A model generated the notes under the pieces. It worked only from the letters and a program-made list of their open reading frames with translations. It made no database searches and was not told the origin of the DNA. Shown in pieces: positions 18,852 through 24,832 of a stretch of DNA of 24,832 nt (position 1 is its first letter; each line of letters starts with the position of its first letter). A program made the translations under genes and the position numbers. The stretch spans positions 1 through 24,832 of the IMG/VR virus record IMGVR_UViG_3300031999_000182, one strand, 5' to 3'. The stretch is from a virus.

Positions 18852-21250
18852 GCGAGCAAGCAAATAAATTAAGTCCCGAAGCCGCTTCAATGTTGCGGAC
18901 CGCCGTTGACAGGCAAATCGAATCGGCAGGCAAAAGTATTGGTTTAAGCCAGCTCGCCCATATCTGGCTGACCGGCGGCGATCTGACCGATTCTTCATTA
19001 AGTAAACCTACAAAGCCATATAAGCAGGTCGATCTTGTCTTTGCTTGCATTACTAAAATCATAACTACGATGCTGGGCCTGCCTTTGGTCATTTCCACGG
19101 TAGATGAGAAGATTATCGAATCCGGCCCTGCGTGGGAAGTGCTCTTTAAAAACCCGTTAATGACCTTCAAAAAGTTCGTTATCGATTGGGTCGGTCATTA
19201 CGCATTGACCCGCGATGTCTTTATCGTCTTCACCGAATCGGCCGGCATTCGCCCGACCGAGTTTCTTATCATCTCCGGCATTCAGATGAATCCTATTACT
19301 GATAAAGGCGGAAATCAGGGTGAGTTGCTCGGCTGGGAATTTCGCGGTGGCGGTGGCAGAACAGAAAAATTTACGACACTTGATGTCCATCAGACCCGGA
19401 ATTTCAATCCTTACGATCGCTTTCATGGTATAGGTCCTGCAACTGCCGCTGAGCAGAGCATAAATTACACCTACGCCGCCGAGTTATTTAATGCCGCCTC
19501 TTTACAAAATGGAGCTGAGCCGGGTCCGATTCTTATGGCACAAAATCGAATGGAACGTGAACAAGCTGAATCCCTTCGTTCTCAATTCGATGCCCGTCAT
19601 CAAGGCGCAGGTAAGGCAAAACGGACGGCTATTTTAACGGGCGGTCTGGATATTAAAACAATTGCTATGAACATGGTCGATATGGACGTTGCTAATTTGA
19701 TGCAGATTTCCGACAAAAAAATCTGCTCTGCCTTCGGCGTCCCGCCCGGCGTAGTCGGTCTTATTACTGAAGCGCAGTATTCTCACGGTCCCGCCCAGGA
19801 GGATTTTATCTTCAATACGATAATCCCGATTGCCGAACTTTTCGCAAGTGAGATTACCGATGGCATTTTATCAAGGTTCTGGTCATCTGATGTTCGCTCT
19901 CTGGAATTAAAAGAGAGCAGATTCGGGAAATCTTCGCGGTTCAAAAATTTGTTTATGAATCGTTCTTGGCGGGAGGCCTGTCAGAAAGCGGTCGCAAATA
20001 ATCAGCAGGTCTTTGCCTGGTTCGATTATAATCAGCATCCGGTTGTTCAGCGAGTCAAGAGAGAGCAGGCGGAGCAGGTGCTGAAGTTCACCGCTTCCGG
20101 CGTTACTTTGAACCAGCTTATCGCTGCCCACGATTTGCCTTACGAGGAGACCGCGTGGGGCGAGCACTGGTGGGTTCCTATGGGTCAAGTCCCTGCTGCT
20201 TTTACTCTCGAAGCCGGTCTCGAAGGAATGACCGGTCCTATCCTGCCGGAAGGGGGGACACCCATCGAAGAGGAACCAAAATCCATAGACAATTCTGAAA
20301 TCATCCAAAAAGACGAGATACGAGATACGAAAAACGATGAACGGAATTTGCGTCTTTGGCGAAACTGGACCGCATCCTGGCTCGGCATTGAAAGGGAATA
20401 TCAAAGTTCCCTGCGATTATTCTTTATTCGCCAGCAACGAGTTCTGATTTCAAAATTACGCCAGTCATTAAATCCTGAATCACGAACCACGAACCGCGAA
20501 CCACGAACCGCGAGCCACGAATCACGAGCCACGAATGACGAAGTTATAGCCCGCGTAACTTTGGACCTAAAATCCGAAGATAACAAACTTGTCATTATTC
20601 ATCGCAGTTTCTTTTACAAGGCAAGCGAGCTTGGTGTTCGTCAGACTCTTGTCGAGACCTTGAATCTGGCCGGTTCGGAATTAAATATACGTGTTGAGCA
20701 AGTCAAATTAAAGCAGGTGATTCACAGGGCATTGATTCGGTCTTCTCAAAACCTAAAACTCGTCAATCCCAATACACAGAAAAGGATTGCTAATCAATTG
20801 CGGGAAGGTCTTGAGGCAGGTGAGGGCATAAATGAACTTGAATCGCGTATCCGCGTGGAATTGGGTTCTAACCGTGCAAAAGCATTACGCATCGCTCGCA
20901 CCGAAACCGGCAGCGCCGTCAGTGCCGGCAGGCACGCGGGGTTGGAGGCCTCCGGAGTGAAATTAAAAAGCTGGCTTTCTGCCCGTGACAAGGCCGTCCG
21001 CGACTCACACAGGGAGGCCGAGGCGACTTATGCCGATGGCATTCCTCTCGACCAGTCCTTTAAGGTCGGTTCGAATGAAACGGGTTGGTTTAATTTGCTA
21101 TATCCCGGCGATCCGGGGGGTCCACCTCAGGAGATTATCAATTGTCGTTGTGTCGAACTTGCCAAAATGCCGTCAGGCAAGGAAGTTCAGCAATTTTACA
21201 TTTATGAAAAAATGCAAATAGATAAATCAAAAGGAGACAAAAATGGGTGA
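18848..21250 (+). CDS. HK97-type portal fused to MuF head-morphogenesis domain
   Basis: An 800-residue protein. Residues about 50-400 read as an HK97-type portal: Q-V-D-L-V-F-A-C-I-T-K-I, G-I-G-P-A-T-A-A-E-Q-S-I, K-K-I-C-S-A-F-G-V-P-P-G-V-V-G. The second half is a MuF (SPP1 gp7-like) domain: R-I-A-R-T-E-T-G at about 680, S-A-R-D-K-A-V-R-D-S-H near 712, and P-G-D-P-G-G-P-P-Q-E-I-I-N-C-R-C near 753-767. Portal and MuF are usually separate adjacent genes, so this is a fusion. Two stretches (about 488-499 and 545-565) are encoded by heptamer arrays. It starts TTG in a TTGA overlap with the terminase stop. It forms the DNA entry ring of the capsid. Confidence 0.92.
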   Translation: MSEQANKLSPEAASMLRTAVDRQIESAGKSIGLSQLAHIWLTGGDLTDSSLSKPTKPYKQVDLVFACITKIITTMLGLPLVISTVDEKIIESGPAWEVLFKNPLMTFKKFVIDWVGHYALTRDVFIVFTESAGIRPTEFLIISGIQMNPITDKGGNQGELLGWEFRGGGGRTEKFTTLDVHQTRNFNPYDRFHGIGPATAAEQSINYTYAAELFNAASLQNGAEPGPILMAQNRMEREQAESLRSQFDARHQGAGKAKRTAILTGGLDIKTIAMNMVDMDVANLMQISDKKICSAFGVPPGVVGLITEAQYSHGPAQEDFIFNTIIPIAELFASEITDGILSRFWSSDVRSLELKESRFGKSSRFKNLFMNRSWREACQKAVANNQQVFAWFDYNQHPVVQRVKREQAEQVLKFTASGVTLNQLIAAHDLPYEETAWGEHWWVPMGQVPAAFTLEAGLEGMTGPILPEGGTPIEEEPKSIDNSEIIQKDEIRDTKNDERNLRLWRNWTASWLGIEREYQSSLRLFFIRQQRVLISKLRQSLNPESRTTNREPRTASHESRATNDEVIARVTLDLKSEDNKLVIIHRSFFYKASELGVRQTLVETLNLAGSELNIRVEQVKLKQVIHRALIRSSQNLKLVNPNTQKRIANQLREGLEAGEGINELESRIRVELGSNRAKALRIARTETGSAVSAGRHAGLEASGVKLKSWLSARDKAVRDSHREAEATYADGIPLDQSFKVGSNETGWFNLLYPGDPGGPPQEIINCRCVELAKMPSGKEVQQFYIYEKMQIDKSKGDKNG
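20310..20344. repeat. heptamer array GATACGA in portal gene
   Basis: AAGACGA, GATACGA, GATACGA, AAAACGA, TGAACGG: five 7-base units read in frame as K-D-E-I-R-D-T-K-N-D-E-R-N, between the portal and MuF parts. Confidence 0.85.
20481..20543. repeat. nine-unit heptamer array CACGAAC in portal gene
   Basis: Nine contiguous units: CACGAAC, CACGAAC, CGCGAAC, CACGAAC, CGCGAGC, CACGAAT, CACGAGC, CACGAAT, GACGAAG. Read in frame they give a polar Thr/Arg/Glu/Asn linker in the fused portal-MuF protein. Confidence 0.92.
21221..21245. repeat. 25-bp direct repeat, copy 1
   Basis: GATAAATCAAAAGGAGACAA followed by AAATG; matches copy 2 at 21554-21578 in 23 of 25 positions. Contains the ribosome binding site and ATG of the transposase-barrel paralogue and the last codons of the portal gene. 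Confidence 0.9.
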
Positions 21251-21551
21251 ACAAAAAATACATAAATACCAATTGATTGTCAGCAAGACCGGTGTGCATT
21301 TTAAGGGAAGATATTATGGTCAATATAATATTGAACTTCTGGCATATCAGGGCAAGATGGTCCAATTATCTTACGACCCTGATGACCTTCAAAAGGTCTA
21401 TCTCTACGATGCGGTAACTTTCAAATTGATCACAATCGCAAAGCAAAACCAACTTATTCCTTACGGGACTGTCACTGAAGAATCCCTGCGAAATACAATG
21501 CGTGAGAGCCGAATATTTCGGCGGGCAGCAAAACAAATGCAAAAATGTTGA
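21243..21551 (+). CDS. stand-alone Mu transposase C-terminal beta-barrel paralogue
   Basis: A 102-residue protein that aligns without gaps except one residue to the C-terminal beta-barrel of the transposase encoded at 6950-7221 on the other strand; about 60 of 90 aligned residues are identical, including Y-Y-G-Q-Y-N, S-Y-D-P-D-D-L, T-F-K-L-I-T-I-A and E-E-S-L-R-N. DNA similarity is also clear (for example CTGCGAAAT-CAATGCG). It has no catalytic DDE core. A strong AAAGGAG site precedes the ATG. It lies between portal and protease in the late operon, where Mu-like phages normally have morphogenesis genes, so it is made late. It may compete with or modulate the transposase, or serve in the virion; neither is shown. 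Confidence 0.9.
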   Translation: MGEQKIHKYQLIVSKTGVHFKGRYYGQYNIELLAYQGKMVQLSYDPDDLQKVYLYDAVTFKLITIAKQNQLIPYGTVTEESLRNTMRESRIFRRAAKQMQKC

Positions 21552-21553
21552 TG

Positions 21554-21578
21554 GATAAATCGAAAGGGGACAAAAATG
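21554..21578. repeat. 25-bp direct repeat, copy 2
   Basis: GATAAATCGAAAGGGGACAA followed by AAATG, including the ribosome binding site and ATG of the protease gene. Together with copy 1 it brackets the inserted barrel gene; both copies would encode D-K-S-K-G-D-K-N in the portal frame. Confidence 0.9.
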
Positions 21579-22325
21579 TCCGTTAAAGCAAAATACTTTT
21601 TCGCTCAGGTAAAGCAAATCGACCAGGAATCCCGTTCGCTTGAGGCGGTGGCTTCGACAATGGACCTTGACCGTGATGAGGAGATTATTCTGCCCTCCGC
21701 ATTTGTCGGCACGATTGCTTCTTTTAAGGCCAATCCCGTGATATTGGCCGCACATCAGCACCGGCTCGCTTCCGGCTCATCGCCTGTTATCGGCTCTGCA
21801 ATTCCCGAAAGTATTCAAATCACCGATAAGGAGGTTGATTTTAAGATGCGGTTTGCATCCACAGCGCTTGGCGAGGAATACTGGCAATTATACAAAGATG
21901 CCCACATGAGGGCATTCAGTGTCGGTTTTATCCCTGTAAAAGGCAACTGGCAGGAAAGCAAGGGCAAACGGGTTTTTATCCATGAGGAAATCGAGCTTCT
22001 TGAAATCTCTGCCGTTCCGGTCCCTTCTAATCGTGCAGCATTGGCGAGGTCAAAGACCTTTTACGAAGAACCTGACCAGCAGGATTTGAAATCTTATATT
22101 GATGATAAACTCAATTCTTTCTCCAAAGAAATTTCCTCTCTTCGCGAATCTATCGAGAGTTCTCTCGAAGATATAAAGTCGTTACTTGTCCCTGGTTCGG
22201 ATGAATTTGCGGATGTCCTCTTGTCCGGTGAGGACCCTGTCGAATCCATCCCGTGCAAGGACAAGGACAAAGCCGGGCAATCGTTGTTGAGAATTAAAAA
22301 TGCTTTTAAAATTTATGGAGAATAA
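21576..22325 (+). CDS. HK97-family prohead protease
   Basis: A 249-residue protein. The protease domain covers residues 1-160: V-A-S-T-M-D-L-D-R-D-E-E-I-I-L-P at 25-40, probable catalytic His60 in I-L-A-A-H-Q-H-R, and Ser115 in M-R-A-F-S-V-G-F, followed by E-L-L-E-I-S-A-V-P-V-P. The last 90 residues are charged and helical, a possible scaffold segment. It cleaves head proteins during capsid maturation. AAAGGGG precedes the ATG. It ends two bases before the capsid gene. Confidence 0.93.
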   Translation: MSVKAKYFFAQVKQIDQESRSLEAVASTMDLDRDEEIILPSAFVGTIASFKANPVILAAHQHRLASGSSPVIGSAIPESIQITDKEVDFKMRFASTALGEEYWQLYKDAHMRAFSVGFIPVKGNWQESKGKRVFIHEEIELLEISAVPVPSNRAALARSKTFYEEPDQQDLKSYIDDKLNSFSKEISSLRESIESSLEDIKSLLVPGSDEFADVLLSGEDPVESIPCKDKDKAGQSLLRIKNAFKIYGE

Positions 22326-22327
22326 TC

Positions 22328-23707
22328 ATGTTAACTTCTGAACAAATCGAAAAACAATTAAAAGATACTGCGGATGCTGTCGAAAAAGGTGTCGCAGATA
22401 TCAATAAGAACATGGCAACAAGAAAGGAAGTACTCGACCTTATCGATGACCGGACCAAGGCCGACAAGGAAATGCTGACCCAGACCGGCGCTGATGTCAA
22501 GAAAATTAATACCGGCCTGACCGAAGTCCAGGAGTCAATTAGGACGCTGCAAAAGCAGTTGAAATTGACCAGCCGGCTCAGTTCAAGTCATATCTTTGAA
22601 GGCAGTAAATATAACGGCCTCTTCTCTTCGCCTCAGGAGGCCAAGTCGTTCGCCTTATTAGTAACGGCCTGTGTATTGTCCGGCACCCGGCTTTCAGACC
22701 GTGCAGAAAAGGCCGTTAAGGCCCTCTCTGATATGGGAATTGAGCCATACTGGCTCGATGCAAATGGTCGAAAGGTTATGACCGGCTCCTCGCAGACCGG
22801 AGGCGGCGGTCTTGTCACCGTAGAGCAGATACCGAGCATCATCATGCTTCTTGAGACCTACGGCAAGTTCCGTGCCAATGCCCAGAATATGCCGATGGGT
22901 GCCGGCCAGACCCTTCAGCCCAAAATCGATGGGTTGTTGACCGTCTATTGCCCGGGCGAAGGCGGCACGACTACTGCAGACGACCCGAAAATTTCTACAA
23001 TTTCCTTGTTACCGAAAACCCTTATAGCTCTGACCAAATATAGTATGGAGCTCGAGGATGATTCGCTGGTCGCCCTGGGTGAATTGCTGGCAGGTCTCTT
23101 TGCCCGCAGTTTCGCTTACTATGAGGACCTCTGCGGGTTTCTCGGCGATGGCACAAGCACCTATTTCAGTTTCAAGGGTATCGTAGGCGCCTTAATGGCG
23201 GTCAGTGCGACTATCGCCAATATCAAGTCGCTCGTTGTCGGCGCCGGTCCTGCCTATGCTAATTTGACCTTGGCCAATTTCAATTCTGTCATTGGCACCC
23301 TGCCCGACTTCGCCGATGACGGCAACGCCAAGTGGTATGAGCACCGTTATTTCTACTACACGGTCTTTGTTGCCCTCGCCCTTGTCGCTGGCGGAGCTAC
23401 CGCAGCCGAGGTTATTATGGGCGCTGGTCAACGTCAGAAGTTGCAACTCGGTTATACGGTCGAGTTCACACAAGTCATGCCACGTGTCGGAGCGGCCAGC
23501 CAGATTTGTGCCTTGCTCGCCAATTTGCGTCAGGGTGCATATCTTGGTACCAGAGGTGCCATTGAGTTTGCCCAATCATCTGAGATTTATTTCGCAGAGT
23601 CTATGATTGGCGTTCGCGGCCGCGACCGCGTGGCGATTAACGTCCACGGGGTCGGTGATACTACCAAGGCCGGCCCGATTTGCGGCCTTATCACCGCCGC
23701 CTCATAA
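22328..23707 (+). CDS. HK97-type major capsid protein
   Basis: A 459-residue protein. The first 85 residues are a coiled-coil delta domain (L-K-D-T-A-D-A-V-E-K-G, then T-E-V-Q-E-S-I-R-T-L-Q-K-Q-L), normally removed by the protease. The HK97 fold follows from about 100: V-T-V-E-Q-I-P-S-I-I-M-L-L-E-T-Y-G-K-F-R, then P-K-T-L-I-A-L-T-K-Y-S-M-E-L-E-D-D and G-F-L-G-D-G-T-S. GGAG precedes the ATG. Its place after the protease is standard. Confidence 0.92.
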   Translation: MLTSEQIEKQLKDTADAVEKGVADINKNMATRKEVLDLIDDRTKADKEMLTQTGADVKKINTGLTEVQESIRTLQKQLKLTSRLSSSHIFEGSKYNGLFSSPQEAKSFALLVTACVLSGTRLSDRAEKAVKALSDMGIEPYWLDANGRKVMTGSSQTGGGGLVTVEQIPSIIMLLETYGKFRANAQNMPMGAGQTLQPKIDGLLTVYCPGEGGTTTADDPKISTISLLPKTLIALTKYSMELEDDSLVALGELLAGLFARSFAYYEDLCGFLGDGTSTYFSFKGIVGALMAVSATIANIKSLVVGAGPAYANLTLANFNSVIGTLPDFADDGNAKWYEHRYFYYTVFVALALVAGGATAAEVIMGAGQRQKLQLGYTVEFTQVMPRVGAASQICALLANLRQGAYLGTRGAIEFAQSSEIYFAESMIGVRGRDRVAINVHGVGDTTKAGPICGLITAAS

Positions 23708-23711
23708 TCGC

Positions 23712-23776
23712 AACTTAGTCAGTGCTTTTGTCAGTGTTTTTGTCCGTGTTTAAGTTAGTGTTTAGTCCGTGTTTTC
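23712..23776. repeat. GTCAGTGTTTTTGT-type tandem repeat
   Basis: Runs of 'agtcagtgcttttgtcagtg' type, with five copies of TTAGT/TTTGT-CAGTG or -CCGTG, related to the repeats at 13047 and 14468, fill the gap between capsid and next gene up to the ribosome binding site AAAGGAG. Confidence 0.85.
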
Positions 23777-23791
23777 TGAAAGGAGTTTCAA

Positions 23792-24250
23792 ATGGATTTA
23801 AGAGCGATTTTGAAAGCACTCAAAATAGGTCAATTAGTGCCTCCTCAGCTCAAAGATAACGGCGTTTTTGCGGGCAATACCTATATTGACACCCTGGGTC
23901 TATCGGCATTGCTGGTTCTGATTGAGATGGGAGCGACCGATATAGCCATGGGTTCGACCGCTATTACTACTCCTCCGTTGCTTGAGGAATGTGATACGAC
24001 CGGCGGCAATTATACCGCTATTACCGGCGCTGCCTTGTCGGCCGTAATTGGGGCCGGAGATGACAATAAGCTCTATGGCATTCATCTCAACCTGGCTAAG
24101 TCGCACAAGCGATATGTCAGGATCCAGGCGCCGATTGCCGGTGATGGTACTCTCGGCGTAAATATGTCGGCGATTGCCCTTGGCTTTCCACCCGATCAGA
24201 TGCCGAAGAGTGCAGCAGAGATGGGACTTGCCGAGCTTATCGAGGCCTAA
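23792..24250 (+). CDS. head decoration/structural protein
   Basis: A 152-residue protein. D-N-G-V-F-A-G-N-T-Y-I-D-T-L-G-L-S-A-L-L-V-L-I-E-M-G-A-T-D, then L-L-E-E-C-D and K-R-Y-V-R-I-Q-A-P-I-A-G-D-G-T-L-G match a type of small beta-rich protein often found right after the major capsid gene in tailed phages, likely decorating the head or joining head and tail. AAAGGAG precedes the ATG. Confidence 0.7.
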   Translation: MDLRAILKALKIGQLVPPQLKDNGVFAGNTYIDTLGLSALLVLIEMGATDIAMGSTAITTPPLLEECDTTGGNYTAITGAALSAVIGAGDDNKLYGIHLNLAKSHKRYVRIQAPIAGDGTLGVNMSAIALGFPPDQMPKSAAEMGLAELIEA

Positions 24251-24287
24251 GGCTGAAAATTGGTTCTGGCATAAAGAAGAAATTGTC

Positions 24288-24321
24288 CTCTGCCGGCGGT
24301 GGATACCCGCCGCCGGCAGAG
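24288..24321. other. 12-bp perfect GC-rich hairpin
   Basis: CTCTGCCGGCGG (24288-24299) and CCGCCGGCAGAG (24310-24321) with a ten-base loop. No T-tract follows. It lies in a 120-base gap and may stabilise the 3' end of the capsid-region transcript. Confidence 0.75.
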
Positions 24322-24327
24322 AAACTG

Positions 24328-24355
24328 TGAACAATGAACTATGAACAATGAACTA
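24328..24355. repeat. four-unit heptamer array TGAACAA/TGAACTA
   Basis: TGAACAA, TGAACTA, TGAACAA, TGAACTA, ending just before the AAGGAG of the next gene. Confidence 0.9.
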
Positions 24356-24370
24356 AATTAAGGAGTTTTT

Positions 24371-24598
24371 ATGTGGGTCTTATTTAAAAAAACTTATTCG
24401 GGTCCGTTAGGTCTTTTCCTCGGCGGTATCAAGCAGGACATCCCGAAGGAAACCGCCGAGAAACTTGGCAAATTCTGTTCGCCCGTCCCCGCCCCCTGGG
24501 ATAAGCCGGAATCGGATTCGAGCCAGCAAAAAGAGTTTCGGACGCCGATGGACAAGCAGTATCGTCCCCGGCAGAAAAATCCATACAGGACTAAATGA
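24371..24598 (+). CDS. small late-operon protein
   Basis: A 75-residue protein: M-W-V-L-F-K-K-T-Y-S-G-P-L-G-L-F-L-G-G, then a D-I-P-K-E-T-A-E-K-L-G-K-F-C segment of a type common in short phage head-region proteins, and a basic, Pro/Gln-rich disordered tail. AAGGAG precedes the ATG. Likely structural; family not recognised. Stop overlaps the next start (ATGA). Confidence 0.6.
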   Translation: MWVLFKKTYSGPLGLFLGGIKQDIPKETAEKLGKFCSPVPAPWDKPESDSSQQKEFRTPMDKQYRPRQKNPYRTK

Positions 24599-24832
24599 CA
24601 GGTAAAATATCCATTTTTATTCTGGTTATGGGTATTATTTCAGGGACAATTTGTCCTCCTCCAGAATCTATTGTCCCACCGTTCGCCTATGACCCTGAAG
24701 AATGTCAATATCGGATTCTCGGGTCGGTGCAGATGAATGTGGGTAATTCGTTTGCTATACCGATAGGCGCTTGTGATCCTGATGGAGATGCACTTGTTTT
24801 TACGTTAGACAATCAGCCGGAGGGAATGATTT
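24595..24832 (+). CDS. secreted Ig/cadherin-like protein (partial, runs off window)
   Basis: The frame starts at ATG 24595 in an ATGA overlap, with AGGA upstream, and is open to the window end (79 residues). A signal-like N-terminus (K-I-S-I-F-I-L-V-M-G-I-I-S-G-T-I-C) with a possible lipobox-like S-G-T-I-C is followed by C-D-P-D-G-D-A-L-V-F-T-L-D, the calcium-binding hallmark of cadherin-like or putative-Ig (He_PIG) domains. A secreted or surface protein in a late phage operon could be an adhesin or moron. The rest is not visible. Confidence 0.6.
   Translation, partial: MTGKISIFILVMGIISGTICPPPESIVPPFAYDPEECQYRILGSVQMNVGNSFAIPIGACDPDGDALVFTLDNQPEGMI

Larger units (their letters stand above)
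37..24832. mobile_element. Mu-like transposable phage with HK97-type head genes, right end outside window
   Basis: The minus strand carries adjacent MuA-like transposase, MuB-like ATPase, GemA-like and Gam-like genes, the diagnostic early set of transposable phages. The plus strand carries the Mu-type packaging order (gp25-like, gp26-like, DUF3486, large terminase) followed by an HK97-type portal-MuF fusion, prohead protease and major capsid protein. The left boundary at 37 is a guess from phased TGGGAC repeats; the right terminus is not in view. Most reading frames are intact, so it may be functional, but tail tube, tape measure and baseplate genes are not in the window. Confidence 0.85.

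Noticed and set aside
19907-20404. 165-codon minus-strand frame inside the portal gene
   Set aside because: Antisense to a clear portal domain, no ribosome binding site, no recognisable protein features.

Overview
This window is most of a Mu-like transposable bacteriophage or prophage (or a decayed relative). The replication module is Mu-type: a DDE transposase related to MuA, an AAA ATPase related to MuB, and GemA-like and Gam-like proteins. The packaging module is also Mu-type (gp25/gp26-like, DUF3486 small terminase, gp28-like large terminase). The head is HK97-type: portal fused to a MuF domain, prohead protease and major capsid protein. The host cannot be named with certainty. The zinc-ribbon style of the 122-residue protein at 12355-12723 and the many short dispersed tandem repeats are reminiscent of Planctomycetota or a related environmental phylum; this is inference. 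No rRNA, tRNA or CRISPR array was seen.

Layout: a divergent switch lies at about 11837-11980. Leftward (minus strand, 11836 down to 154) runs a tightly packed early operon: a small putative regulator, a RAMP-like protein of unknown role, small membrane proteins, a membrane-anchored transglycosylase-like protein, a zinc-ribbon protein, transposase, MuB-like ATPase, GemA, Gam, a winged-helix protein, and then five genes that look like tail-fibre or adhesin parts (3660 down to 154). Rightward (plus strand) lie a putative repressor-like gene, a zinc-ribbon protein, a strong terminator and an orphan HerA-like ATPase. Next comes a three-gene minus-strand island (15239-14623) driven by a perfect-consensus promoter. 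The plus-strand late operon then runs from 15396 to the right edge, from a lipoprotein through terminase, portal, protease and capsid to a truncated Ig-like secreted protein. Positions 37-75 hold three 10-bp-phased TGGGAC repeats that could be the left terminus bound by the transposase; the other end must lie outside the window.

The most unusual items are these. (1) A stand-alone 102-residue copy of the transposase C-terminal beta-barrel (about 67% identical by hand alignment) sits in the late head operon between portal and protease and is flanked by 25-bp direct repeats. (2) An early protein has all three hallmarks of the RAMP/Cas7 fold. (3) Two long arrays of degenerate 5-base units (YNNGG and YNNNG on the minus strand) each begin at or near the stop codon of an early gene. 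(4) Many unrelated heptamer arrays and 9-10-base repeat families occur, several of them read through as in-frame protein segments.
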